Below are positions 1 through 8,748 of a DNA stretch of 44,596 nt, one piece after another. Each line of letters begins with the position of its first letter. The first letter of the stretch is position 1. The notes under the pieces were generated by a model, which saw only the letters and a program-made list of their open reading frames with translations, was not told the DNA's origin and ran no database searches. The DNA is from Acidimicrobiales bacterium (lineage in GTDB: Bacteria; Actinomycetota; Acidimicrobiia; Acidimicrobiales; MedAcidi-G1): positions 1-44,596 of the forward strand of contig JAAZXC010000009.1 in assembly GCA_014240365.1 (NCBI GenBank), read 5' to 3'. Both the position numbers and the translations under genes were made by a program.

Positions 1-855
1 GCGGAGGTTGAGTCCAGTGCCCGTCTTCTGACAGGTCTGGGGCGGAGGGCAAAGGGTCGATTCCAGAAAATCCACGATCAGGCCGACCGGTCACGCCAGC
101 GCGCCATGACGCTCGGAGCCGTGCTGCGGAGCCTGGCCTCCTTCAGCGTCTACGCCCTGGCCTTCATGATCTCGCTGGGGGAACTGGGTCTGAACCTGGG
201 ACCCCTCATCGCCGGCGCCGGAATAGTCGGCCTGGCGATTGGCTTCGGCGCGCAGTCGCTGGTCGCCGACTTCATCGCAGGGATCTTCATCATCATTGAG
301 GACCAGTACGGCGTCGGCGACTACGTCGATGTGGGAGCGGCATCCGGAACGGTCGAGAAGGTGACCCTCAGGACAACGGTGCTCCGGGATGTCAACGGTG
401 CCCTGTGGGTGGTCCCAAACGGCGAGATACGGAGGGTCGGCAACTCGTCGCAGCTCTGGGCCCGCACGGTCCTGGATGTCGACGTTGCCTACGACACCGA
501 CATCGACCTGGCGGCCAGCGTCATCAAAGAGGTCGCCGACGAGGTCTGGCGCGAGGAGCTGGAGTCGACGACCATCATCGAGGAGCCGGAGATCTGGGGC
601 GTGCAGAACTTCGGAGCCGACGCCATCTCCATCCGGCTGGCCGTGAAGACCGAACCCGGCGAACAGTGGGCGACAGGACGTCTCATTCGAGCCCGGTTGA
701 AGAAGGCGTTCGACGCCAACGGCATCGAGATCCCGTTCCCACAGCGGACGGTCTGGGTGAAGCAGGTGGACGAGCAGGCGCCAGCCGTGAAGCCCGTGAC
801 CACAATTCGCCAGGACCTGCTCGGAAAGCGGTCGGGTAGCGACGGCGAGGAGTAG
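1..855 (+). CDS. MscS-family mechanosensitive ion channel (5' end cut by window edge)
   Basis: The reading frame is open from base 1, so the N-terminus lies outside the window; the first internal ATG is at 106. The visible part starts with a basic helix, then a transmembrane segment around SVYALAFMISLGELGL, and then the Gly/Ala-rich pore helix typical of MscS (GAGIVGLAIGFGAQSLVADF), which leads into a beta domain with the family pattern DQYGVGDYVDV and WVVPNGEI. These are the pore-lining TM3 and the cytoplasmic vestibule of small-conductance mechanosensitive channels, which release solutes on hypo-osmotic shock. Family assignment is secure. Whether it is a simple MscS or a longer YggB/YnaI-like protein cannot be told without the N-terminus. 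It converges on the liv-type operon, with 24 nt between the two stop codons. Confidence 0.9.
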   Translation, partial: AEVESSARLLTGLGRRAKGRFQKIHDQADRSRQRAMTLGAVLRSLASFSVYALAFMISLGELGLNLGPLIAGAGIVGLAIGFGAQSLVADFIAGIFIIIEDQYGVGDYVDVGAASGTVEKVTLRTTVLRDVNGALWVVPNGEIRRVGNSSQLWARTVLDVDVAYDTDIDLAASVIKEVADEVWREELESTTIIEEPEIWGVQNFGADAISIRLAVKTEPGEQWATGRLIRARLKKAFDANGIEIPFPQRTVWVKQVDEQAPAVKPVTTIRQDLLGKRSGSDGEE

Positions 856-860
856 CCGTA

Positions 861-884
861 CCTGACGGTGGCCGTCGAGTCAGG
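861..884. terminator. Hairpin between convergent genes, candidate terminator
   Basis: A six-base perfect inverted repeat (CCTGAC at 861-866, GTCAGG at 879-884) surrounds a loop that can itself fold (GACGG/CCGTC). It lies just after the mscS stop codon and overlaps the end of the convergent transporter gene. There is no T-tract. Position is the main argument, so this is weak. Confidence 0.3.
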
Positions 885-3723
885 AGTCGCTGCGGTCGAT
901 GGCCCGGGTGTCGGTACCCAGGTAGCTGGCCACCACCAGGGGGTTGTTCCGAACCTCGTCGGGTGACCCCTCTGCGATCACCTGTCCGGCTTCCAGGCAG
1001 TAGACCCGGTCCGAGAGAGCCATGATCATCGGCATGTCGTGCTCGATGACGATCATCGTGGCGTGCAGCTCCTGCTGGATCTGCTTCAGCAGCGGCCCGA
1101 ATGCCTCGGTTTCACGCTGGGCCACGCCGGCGGTCGGTTCGTCCAGGCACAGGATCTGGGCGTCAAGGGCCAGGAGCCCCGCCAGCTCAACGATCCGTCG
1201 GGTTCCGGTGGACAGTTCGGCAACGAAGCCATCGGCGTAGCGACCCAGGCCCAGGAAGTCGATCAGGTCCGAGGCGTCGGAGGCCATGGCGCGTTCTGCA
1301 CGTGACGAGGACGGAAGGAACAGGGCGGTCGAAAGCAGGCCGGTGCGACCACGGGCCTCCAGCGCCACCTGGACCGTCTCGCGGACGGTCAACTCCGGGA
1401 AGAGTCGGGCGGCCTGGAACGTCCGGCCCAACCCGACGCGCGCCCGGGCAGAGGCCGAGTGGCCTGAGACGTCGGTGCCGAGCATCTCCACGACGCCCTC
1501 GGCCGGGGCGAAGCCGCCGATTGCATTCATGAGAGTCGACTTTCCGGCGCCGTTCGTGCCGATGAGGCCGACCACCTCGCCGGGATGGGCCACGATCGCC
1601 ACCCGGTCCACGGCACGCAGACCCCCGAAGGTGACGGACACGTCCGTCACAGCCAGGGCAGGGCCGTCGTAGACAGGTCGGTCCCGGGCACCACCGAGGG
1701 CAACGGCTGGTGGGCCGGTGGAGGTCTTGGAGGGCGCCTCAGGGAGGCGGGATTCGGCCCATCGGAGGAGAGCGTCCCTGGCCGAGTAGGTGATCTGGAT
1801 GAGCCCGCCCGGGAAGTACAGCAGCAGGATGAGCAGGCCGATGCTCGAGGTGAACAGGGGGATCAGCTCGTTGTCGGGCCAGAAGGCCGGTAGGCCGATC
1901 ACCCAGAGGGCACCGACGACCGGCCCCATGAGGGTTCCCAGCCCTCCAATAACCACTATCGACACCAGTCGAAGCGAGTCGCTGATCTGGAACAGGCGCT
2001 CTGTGTAGGGAATGTTCTGGACGAGGCCGCCGAGGAGTGCTCCACCCAGTCCGGCGATTCCCCCGGCCAGCGAGAAGGCGAGAAGCTTTGTTCGGGTGGG
2101 GCTGACGGTGTAGGCGGCAGCCGTGTACTCGTTCTCCCTGATCCCGATTATCGAGCGACCAATGCCGCTTGCCCGGAGTCGTGCCACCATCACCAGGAGC
2201 ACAACGAGAATTCCCAGGCAGAGGTAGTAGTAGGCCCGCTGGCTGGAGAGATCCAGCGGTCCCAGGCTGCCGCGCCGAAAGGGGATGCTCTGGCTGTTGC
2301 CGCCGTTGAGCATCGGGCGCCGGTAGAGGTACTGCTGTGCCGCCATGGCAAAGGCGAACGTCGTGACTGCCAGCAGTAGCCCCTTGACGCGCAGCGCGCC
2401 GAGGCCGATGAGGGCCGCTGTTATCGCCGTCATCGCGGCGGCGAGCAGCATGGAGACCAGGTAGGGCACCCGTGGGAAGGTGACGGAGAAGAACTCCCAC
2501 TTGTCGCCGATTCCCACCCCGACCGTGAGCCCCCGGTTGAACCCGGCAGCGAACAGGGCGCCGATTCCGGCGAAGGCCATCTGGCTGAGGGAGAGTTGGC
2601 CCGCCCATCCGGTCACGATGGTCATGGATAGGGCGCATATTGCAAACGTCAGGATGCTGGCGTACAGCAGGTGACGCGATGGTCTGGTCACGATGTAGGG
2701 CAGGACCAGGGCGATGGCCAGGAGGAGACCCAGCGCACTGGTCGACAGGCCCCTGATCCACCAGATCTCCCTGAGGCGTTCGGGGATCGGTCGACGTCGG
2801 GCCGAGAACGAGAACGATCCCGCGTCATCACCCGAGCCGCGGCTCTGGAAGGCGACGGCGATGGCTACCACCACGAACAGCAGGAAGTCGATGAGGCCGC
2901 CCTGGTTTATGAACACGAACTGAACATGGGCCTGGACGACACCGATGGTTACCCCGGCGGCCAGCGCCCTCGGGAACGAGACCATGCCGGCGATCACCGC
3001 CGCGGCCAGGGCTCGGGCCATGGTGTTGGGACCGAGGTTCGAGAGGCCTCCGATGCTTCCCCGGTTCGCCGAGAGCAGCAGCAGTGAGATCGTCGCCAGG
3101 AGGCCGGCGATCGTCCACACGAATAGCTGGACCATTTTCGGGTCGATACCCGAGAGTCGGGCGAGGTCGGCGTTGGTTGCAGATGCCTGGACCGTCTGGC
3201 CGAACACGGTGCGATTCAGGAACCAGGACAGGCCGACCGCCAGCAGCGGGACCACTACGAGAATGGTGAGTTTCGGGCCGGTGATCCTTAGGCCCAGTAC
3301 GTCATCCCAGATGAAGGTGAGGGGAGCCGGAAACCGTTGGCCGCGGGATCGTTCCAGGTCCGGGTAGGAGGCCAGGATGGCCTGCATCAGCTGGGCGATC
3401 CCGATGGTGGCCACCAGCACGATGACCCGGGGAGCGTCGAACAGGCGTCGGATGACCGCCCGCTCGATCAACGCCCCGACGATGATGCCGACCACAAGTG
3501 CAATGGGCAGTGCCAACCAGTAGGGGAAGTCGTAGTTGATCACCAGTAGGGCCATGAGCCCGGTGGCTGGGAGCCCCATGTTCCCCACGGCCAGGTTGAT
3601 GACCCGGGTCGACCGGTAGACGAGGACGACTCCGAGGGCGAGCAGGCCCAGGACCATCCCGTTCACGACACCGTCGAACCAGAGTTGGCGGGTGGTCCAG
3701 ACCGCCAGGACTGCGCTGTCCAC
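880..3723 (-). CDS. Branched-chain amino acid-type ABC transporter, LivH-LivM-LivG fusion
   Basis: One polypeptide of about 947 residues carries three parts of a HAAT/Liv-type importer. A LivH-like permease fills roughly residues 1-310, with the start pattern DGVVNGMVLGLLALG. A LivM-like permease fills about 330-650. A LivG-like ATPase fills about 690-940, with Walker A GTNGAGKST, signature LSTGTRR, Walker B ILCLDEP and H-loop IVIEHD. I chose the GTG at 3723, one base after the upstream stop; a frame-consistent ATG at 3771 would overlap the upstream gene by 47 nt. The companion LivF ATPase is fused to the upstream gene, so the two proteins together supply both permeases and both ATPases. No solute-binding protein is encoded in the window. 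As the last gene of the paa-containing run it may import an aromatic or short-chain acid rather than amino acids; that is inference. Confidence 0.9.
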   Translation of the reverse strand: MDSAVLAVWTTRQLWFDGVVNGMVLGLLALGVVLVYRSTRVINLAVGNMGLPATGLMALLVINYDFPYWLALPIALVVGIIVGALIERAVIRRLFDAPRVIVLVATIGIAQLMQAILASYPDLERSRGQRFPAPLTFIWDDVLGLRITGPKLTILVVVPLLAVGLSWFLNRTVFGQTVQASATNADLARLSGIDPKMVQLFVWTIAGLLATISLLLLSANRGSIGGLSNLGPNTMARALAAAVIAGMVSFPRALAAGVTIGVVQAHVQFVFINQGGLIDFLLFVVVAIAVAFQSRGSGDDAGSFSFSARRRPIPERLREIWWIRGLSTSALGLLLAIALVLPYIVTRPSRHLLYASILTFAICALSMTIVTGWAGQLSLSQMAFAGIGALFAAGFNRGLTVGVGIGDKWEFFSVTFPRVPYLVSMLLAAAMTAITAALIGLGALRVKGLLLAVTTFAFAMAAQQYLYRRPMLNGGNSQSIPFRRGSLGPLDLSSQRAYYYLCLGILVVLLVMVARLRASGIGRSIIGIRENEYTAAAYTVSPTRTKLLAFSLAGGIAGLGGALLGGLVQNIPYTERLFQISDSLRLVSIVVIGGLGTLMGPVVGALWVIGLPAFWPDNELIPLFTSSIGLLILLLYFPGGLIQITYSARDALLRWAESRLPEAPSKTSTGPPAVALGGARDRPVYDGPALAVTDVSVTFGGLRAVDRVAIVAHPGEVVGLIGTNGAGKSTLMNAIGGFAPAEGVVEMLGTDVSGHSASARARVGLGRTFQAARLFPELTVRETVQVALEARGRTGLLSTALFLPSSSRAERAMASDASDLIDFLGLGRYADGFVAELSTGTRRIVELAGLLALDAQILCLDEPTAGVAQRETEAFGPLLKQIQQELHATMIVIEHDMPMIMALSDRVYCLEAGQVIAEGSPDEVRNNPLVVASYLGTDTRAIDRSDS

Positions 3724-3724
3724 C

Positions 3725-5998
3725 TCAGCCGCCGTCCCGTCCCAGGAACACGGCCCGGGCCAGATCGTCACGCTCGAGCAACTCCTGGGCCGAGCCCTCG
3801 AACCTGATCTGGCCCTTCTCGAGGAAGATGGCCCTATCGGCGATTGACAGGGCCACGTTCAGCGACTGCTCGACCAGGATGATCGTCTGGCCCCGTTCCT
3901 GGAGTCGTTCGATGAGCTCGAGCAGGTCCTGGACGACGGTTGGGGCCAGCCCCAGCGAGAGTTCGTCGATCAGCAGGATCTCCGGCTCGTGTAGCAGGAC
4001 ACGGGCGAGGGCCAGCATCTGCTGCTGGCCGCCGGACATGGAGTTGGCGCGTTGGCCCTGACGACGTTCCAGGTCGGGGAACAGCTCCAGGACCGAGGCG
4101 ATGCGGCGTTCCACATCGACGCTGTCTCGCCGGTGGATGTAGGCGCCCATCACCAGGTTCTGGCGGACGGTCATGTCCGGGAACACGCCCTTGCCGCCCG
4201 GCAACTGCTGGATGCCGAGATGGGACCGCAACTGCGGCGAGGTGTAGGTGACCGTTCGGCCACCCAGACGCACGACCCCGCGCTCGGGGATCCCCAGCCC
4301 GCTGATAACGCGCAGGATCGTGGACTTGCCGGCACCGTTGGTGCCCAGCAGGGCCAGCGTCTCGCCCTTCTTCACCTCGAAGGCCACGTCGAACAGGACC
4401 TGGACGGGGCCGTAGGAGAAGTCGATGTTGTTCAGCTGTAGCGCTGGAATCTCGTCGTCGCCGGAGGTCCGTCGCTGCTCGTCCTGTTCGTCGAAGAGCT
4501 CCTGGACGTTGAGGGACAGGTCGTGTCGGACGTGCTTGGCGCCGCGGTACATGATCAGGCCGCCGAGAATGGCCGACGGGATGGTCAGCACCAGGGTGGT
4601 GACACGTGGGCCCCACGAGTCGGCGAACATGAACGAGATCAGGCCGCCGCCTGTACCGCCGATGAAGAAGATGTAGAGGGTGATGAGGGCGGTGCCGCTG
4701 CCCCGCAGGCGGTAGGGAACGATGGCCTGCATGACCGGGCTGACCATTGCGAACGCCGTGTTCAACATGACCAGCGTCGGGATCGAGAAGGCGATGAAGA
4801 GCGGGACGGTCGGCATGGCCCACTGGATGGGCTTGAATACCGCCGAGAAGCCGATGAGAGCACCGATCATGTGCAGGGTGCGCGTGGGGTTCTCCCGCCA
4901 GAGCCGGTCGAATTTGGGGCCGACGTAGACCAGGGACAGGACCGTGAAGAGGCCGGCGGCGGTGGCCCAGGCTCCCCGCTCGAACGATTCGAGGCCGAAC
5001 CTGTCCTCCAGCCATAGGTTCTCCAGCACTGGGGCGGTGAAGAGGCCGAATCCCAGGGCGCTGAATCCGACGACGACCGACTTGACGGTCTTGATCCGCA
5101 TCAGTCGCGAGAATGCGGCGTCCATCGAGACGGGAAGAGGGTCGTCTTCGGTGAACGACTCGCCTAGTACGTCCTCCTTCTCCCACCGTCCCCGCTGCGG
5201 CTCCTTCAGGAAGAAGGCGGCGATGGCGGCGATTGCCACCGGGATGCCGAGGATGTAGTAGGTCCACCGCCAGCCGTCCACTTCGCCCGGCCCGTTGGCG
5301 ATCGCCGCGATCCCTCCCACGAGGATGGGGCTGATGACCGCGATGAGGCGGCCGGTGCCCTTGTCGATGGCCCCGATCCGTCCGCGGATTCCGATCGGGT
5401 AGGTGTCGGCGATCATCGACGAGTGGACCGGGATGGTGTTGGCCTTGGCTATGCCCACACCGAACCGGGCCCAGAAGAAGCTGAAGGCGTTCACCGCCAT
5501 GCCGGAAAGGGTCACCATGGCGGCGAAGATGATGCTGGCCCAGCCGATGATGGGGACCCGCCGCATGCGGTCGGCGGCCCAGCCCATGGGAATGGCGCCA
5601 AGGACGACAAACGCGCCTGACGAGCTGGCGATGAAGGTGATGGTGCCGTCGCTTACGCCGAATGTGTCGCGGATGTCGGGGGCGAGCACGGCAATGGCTG
5701 CGGTCTGCAACTCGTCCAGGGAGTTGAGGATCATCAGGACCACGAACGTGGCAGCGCCACCGCCCATGGCGAGGCCCTTCTTGAGGCTGATCCCCTCGCT
5801 CTTGACACCCGGTAGCAGGTCGTCGGCGAAGAGGACCTCGCTGGACTGGTGCTCGGCCTGGCGGGCGGCCTCCTCGTCGAGGACCGTGGCGGCGAGCGCC
5901 GTGACGCCGCTGGATGCCGTTTCGTCCGGGACGGGTTCGACGGGCGCGCCGTCGTCGGCGATCACGGGCTCCTCTTCCTCGCGGCCGTCGTCTGCCAT
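3725..5998 (-). CDS. MFS permease fused to a LivF-type ABC ATPase
   Basis: This 757-residue protein has three parts: an acidic, probably cytosolic N-terminal stretch (about 1-75), a 12-helix-type major facilitator domain (about 78-500) and a complete LivF-like ATPase (about 518-757). The MFS part shows the loop 2-3 motif GWAADRMRR and the helix 4 Arg pattern FFWARFGVG. The ATPase has Walker A GTNGAGKST near 552, a Q-loop in GIQQLPGG, signature MSGGQQQ near 655, Walker B ILLIDE and switch-region LVEQS. MFS carriers normally use ion gradients, so an attached ABC ATPase is unexpected. Its neighbour encodes LivH-LivM-LivG and lacks LivF, so this ATPase most likely pairs with that LivG; the role of the MFS part is unknown. 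No frame break or composition jump is visible at the junction, so it looks like a real fusion. Confidence 0.88.
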   Translation of the reverse strand: MADDGREEEEPVIADDGAPVEPVPDETASSGVTALAATVLDEEAARQAEHQSSEVLFADDLLPGVKSEGISLKKGLAMGGGAATFVVLMILNSLDELQTAAIAVLAPDIRDTFGVSDGTITFIASSSGAFVVLGAIPMGWAADRMRRVPIIGWASIIFAAMVTLSGMAVNAFSFFWARFGVGIAKANTIPVHSSMIADTYPIGIRGRIGAIDKGTGRLIAVISPILVGGIAAIANGPGEVDGWRWTYYILGIPVAIAAIAAFFLKEPQRGRWEKEDVLGESFTEDDPLPVSMDAAFSRLMRIKTVKSVVVGFSALGFGLFTAPVLENLWLEDRFGLESFERGAWATAAGLFTVLSLVYVGPKFDRLWRENPTRTLHMIGALIGFSAVFKPIQWAMPTVPLFIAFSIPTLVMLNTAFAMVSPVMQAIVPYRLRGSGTALITLYIFFIGGTGGGLISFMFADSWGPRVTTLVLTIPSAILGGLIMYRGAKHVRHDLSLNVQELFDEQDEQRRTSGDDEIPALQLNNIDFSYGPVQVLFDVAFEVKKGETLALLGTNGAGKSTILRVISGLGIPERGVVRLGGRTVTYTSPQLRSHLGIQQLPGGKGVFPDMTVRQNLVMGAYIHRRDSVDVERRIASVLELFPDLERRQGQRANSMSGGQQQMLALARVLLHEPEILLIDELSLGLAPTVVQDLLELIERLQERGQTIILVEQSLNVALSIADRAIFLEKGQIRFEGSAQELLERDDLARAVFLGRDGG

Positions 5999-6023
5999 CT
6001 ACAGGTTCCCCCCGTGCCCCCAC

Positions 6024-7307
6024 TCAGGAGCGGGGGACATCCTTCCACGCCTTTTCCCGGTCGATCCCCGGTTCCCTGGGCAGGCCCAGGGAACGTTCGG
6101 CCAGGTTGTTCTTCTGGACCTCGGTGGTTCCTCCACCGATGGAGATGCTGAACCGGTTGACAACCTCGGCCCTGACCCAGTTGCCAATGGGGTCGTTGCC
6201 AACCATGGCGGCCGGGCCGGCGAGTTCGGCGGCCAGGTTTCCGGTCATCACCCTGGTGCCCGCAGCCATGACCTTGGTGAGGGCCGGATCGAACGGTGGC
6301 TTGTGCCCGTTGCGTACCGACGACTGGATGCGCTGGCCCATGAGGGCCTGCAGCTTCTCCCGACTGATGATGGCAGCCAGTCGCTGCCTGACGATCGGGT
6401 CTTCCCGGCGGTCATTCGCCGAGGCCAGGTCGCGTAGGCGATCCGACGTCGGCGCACCGCCACCACGGCCTATGAAGGCGGCTTCGTTTGAGAGCACGGT
6501 TCGCGCTGGACCCCAGCCGCCGTGGATTTCGCCGACCACCTGGCCTGCGGGTATTCGTACGTCGGACATGAACACTTCGCTGAAGTGGGCCGAACCGTTG
6601 GCCTGGACCAGTGGTCGGACCTCGATCCCCGGTGAGGACATGTCGACCAGCAGGAAGGTGATGCCCCGGTGCTTGGGAACGTCGGGGTCGGTACGTGCGA
6701 GCATGAATCCCCAGTCGGCGAACTGGGCGCACGAGTTCCATACCTTCTGCCCGTCAACCACCCATTCGTCGCCGTCGCGCACCGCACGGGTGGCGAGGCC
6801 GGCCAGATCGGATCCGGCACCGGGCTCGCTGAACAGCTGGCACCAGGTCACTTCACCGCTGACCAGCGACGGCAGGAACCGGTCCTTCACCTCGGGCGTG
6901 GCGTGGGCCAGGAGGGTGGGCCCCAGCATTGCAATGGTGGCTCCTATGAAGCCGGGTCCAGAGCCGTAGGAGGTGGACTCTTCGGAGAAGATGCGTTCGG
7001 CCCAGGCCGGTTGTGCTCCTCCGCCGTACTCGGCGGGCCATGTGAGACCCGCCCAGCCGTGTTCGGCGAGGGTGCGCTGCCAGGCCCTACCGCGTTCGAA
7101 GTAGGCCCGGGCCTCGGCGTTATTGGGAAATCCTGATATCTGCCAGGGGTCGGCCGCGGCGAGCGGTTCCGCCCAGGTGGACAGGAAGGCGCGCGCCGAT
7201 GCCCTGAAAGCCACCTGGTCCGGTGATTCGGTGGCGCCACCTGCCGGGCTGGGAGGACGGTCGGGCACGGTTGCCAAGACTAGTGGCACCAGAATCTGAC
7301 GGACCAT
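6024..7307 (-). CDS. Acyl-CoA dehydrogenase family protein
   Basis: This is a flavin-dependent acyl-CoA dehydrogenase of about 427 residues, the usual family length. The FAD/substrate segment reads WCQLFSEPGAGSDLAGL, the middle domain contains VDGQKVWNS, and the C-terminal helix contains the family pattern SIGGGTTEVQKNNLAERSLGLP. The Glu in LSNEAAF sits where isovaleryl-CoA-type enzymes carry their catalytic base, but I cannot align it with certainty. I used the ATG at 7307; a TTG at 7352 in the same frame would add 15 residues. It lies between paaK and the transporter genes on the same strand, so its acyl-CoA probably comes from the same pathway. Electrons would go to ETF and then to a quinone through a protein such as the EtfD-like one at 28199-30400. 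Substrate unknown. Confidence 0.9.
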   Translation of the reverse strand: MVRQILVPLVLATVPDRPPSPAGGATESPDQVAFRASARAFLSTWAEPLAAADPWQISGFPNNAEARAYFERGRAWQRTLAEHGWAGLTWPAEYGGGAQPAWAERIFSEESTSYGSGPGFIGATIAMLGPTLLAHATPEVKDRFLPSLVSGEVTWCQLFSEPGAGSDLAGLATRAVRDGDEWVVDGQKVWNSCAQFADWGFMLARTDPDVPKHRGITFLLVDMSSPGIEVRPLVQANGSAHFSEVFMSDVRIPAGQVVGEIHGGWGPARTVLSNEAAFIGRGGGAPTSDRLRDLASANDRREDPIVRQRLAAIISREKLQALMGQRIQSSVRNGHKPPFDPALTKVMAAGTRVMTGNLAAELAGPAAMVGNDPIGNWVRAEVVNRFSISIGGGTTEVQKNNLAERSLGLPREPGIDREKAWKDVPRS

Positions 7308-7308
7308 C

Positions 7309-7323
7309 AGAAACTCGGTTTCT
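7309..7323. promoter_or_regulatory. Perfect inverted repeat AGAAAC-TCG-GTTTCT, candidate operator
   Basis: Six-base arms with a three-base centre form a perfect palindrome one base upstream of the ATG of the acyl-CoA dehydrogenase gene, in the 62-nt gap after paaK. It could be a repressor site or an mRNA hairpin masking the start. No regulator gene for the paa run is present in the window. Confidence 0.35.
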
Positions 7324-7369
7324 ATGGGCGACGTTGGCAGCCTGCGGGCCAAGGCCGGTCGTAGAGCCT

Positions 7370-8689
7370 TCAGGCCAGAGGGTCCACGTCGTCCACCTGC
7401 TCGAATACCCGCTGCACCTTGCCGACCTCGGTCCGTGGCATGGAACCCGCGGGTACCAGATCCAGGTCGGCCCGTATGCGGATCCGATCAGCGAGCACCC
7501 GGGCGACCCGATCAGCGACAGCAGACAGACGGTCTTCGGCATCGGCGGTGGCCTCGGCCCGGATACGCAGTTCGACCATGGGGCCACGTCGGTCCACGAC
7601 GATGGCGTAGTTGGCTCCCACGTCAGGGTCGTCCATGAGGACGGCCTCGATCTCGCGGGGATACACGTTTATGCCCCGGATGATGAGCATGTCGTCGGCA
7701 CGCCCGGTCAGACGCGCGATGCGGGTCCAGTGCCTGCCGGACACCCCGCCGTCGGGAAGTATCCGTGTGATGTCACCGGTGCGGTATCGCAGTACCGGCA
7801 TGGCCTCCTTGGTGAGCGTGGTCAGGACCAGCTCGCCGAACTCGCCGTCAGCGACTGGAGCACCGGTCTGCGGGTCCACGATCTCGGGTAGGAAATGGTC
7901 GTCGAAGACGTTCAGGGCGCCCAGGTCGTCCGGTGCCTCCATGGCCACGCCCGGGCCGATCACCTCCGACAGCCCGTAGATGTCCAGCGCCGTGAACCCG
8001 CCTCCCCAGGCGTCCTGGATGCGTGTCCGCATGCCCTCCGACCACGGTTCGGCACCCAGGATCCCGATCTCGACGCCCAACTGGTCGCGGATTCCCTGGG
8101 AGTGCGCCCGTTCGGCCAGCACGAGGCAGTACGACGGGGTTGCCAGCATGACCCGGCTCCCCAGGTCGGCGAGGAGCTGGAGCTGGAGGGCCGTGTTGCC
8201 GCCGGAGACCGGAACCACCGTGCAACCCAGACGTTCGCCGCCGTAGTGGAGGCCCAGGCCACCGGTGAACAGGCCGTAGCCGTAGCCGTTGTGGAGGATG
8301 TCCTCGGGGCGGGTGCCGGCCAGTGCCAGCGCCCGTGCGTTCACCTCGGCCCAGATCGCCAGGTCGTGGGGGGTGTAGACGACGATGGTCGGCTTTCCGC
8401 TGGTCCCGGAACTGGCGTGGAGACGGGTCGTTTCCGCTATGGGAATGGTGACCATGCCCAACGGGTACTGGTCACGCAGGTCCTGCTTGACGGTGAACGG
8501 CAGCGAGCCGAGGTCCTCGACCGAGGTGATGGAGGTCGGGTCGACGGCGGACAGACGGTCCTTCCAGAAGGCGTTGCCGCTGCTGGCGAGGCGGGCCACG
8601 AGGGCGGCCAGGCGCTCGCCCTGGAGGGAGTGTTTCTCCGCCGGGGGCAGGCCGACCATGTCAACCGGGTCGAAGGAAGCGCCGAGCAT
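7370..8689 (-). CDS. paaK: Phenylacetate-CoA ligase
   Basis: PaaK activates phenylacetate with ATP and CoA to phenylacetyl-CoA, the substrate of the PaaABC epoxidase encoded upstream in the same run. The 439-residue length is normal. The P-loop-like motif of adenylating enzymes reads HASSGTSGKPT, the aromatic/AMP region reads YGLSEVIGP, the hinge region reads RYRTGDI followed by GRADDMLIIRGINVYP, and the C-terminal catalytic Lys is in VGKVQR. The ATG at 8689 has AGGA seven bases upstream. The exact aromatic acid cannot be read from sequence, since the family also includes ligases for related acids; the adjacent paaZADBC genes make phenylacetate or a close analogue the best guess. Confidence 0.9.
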   Translation of the reverse strand: MLGASFDPVDMVGLPPAEKHSLQGERLAALVARLASSGNAFWKDRLSAVDPTSITSVEDLGSLPFTVKQDLRDQYPLGMVTIPIAETTRLHASSGTSGKPTIVVYTPHDLAIWAEVNARALALAGTRPEDILHNGYGYGLFTGGLGLHYGGERLGCTVVPVSGGNTALQLQLLADLGSRVMLATPSYCLVLAERAHSQGIRDQLGVEIGILGAEPWSEGMRTRIQDAWGGGFTALDIYGLSEVIGPGVAMEAPDDLGALNVFDDHFLPEIVDPQTGAPVADGEFGELVLTTLTKEAMPVLRYRTGDITRILPDGGVSGRHWTRIARLTGRADDMLIIRGINVYPREIEAVLMDDPDVGANYAIVVDRRGPMVELRIRAEATADAEDRLSAVADRVARVLADRIRIRADLDLVPAGSMPRTEVGKVQRVFEQVDDVDPLA

Positions 8690-8748
8690 CCGCGGATCCT
8701 AGACCCGGGCCGGATCTGGGATCCCGAGGAGTGACCCCGTTGAGGCGA

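Noticed and set aside
880-5998. Transporter fusions as sequencing artefacts
   Set aside because: Both fusions keep one frame through composition-matched linkers, and liv-type fusions of permease and ATPase parts are known; an error would have to remove stops twice without other damage.
3834-6023. Very long open frame on the minus strand in another frame of the MFS-LivF gene
   Set aside because: Its translation is dominated by Arg, Pro, Gly and His with no domain pattern; it is a high-GC shadow of the real gene.
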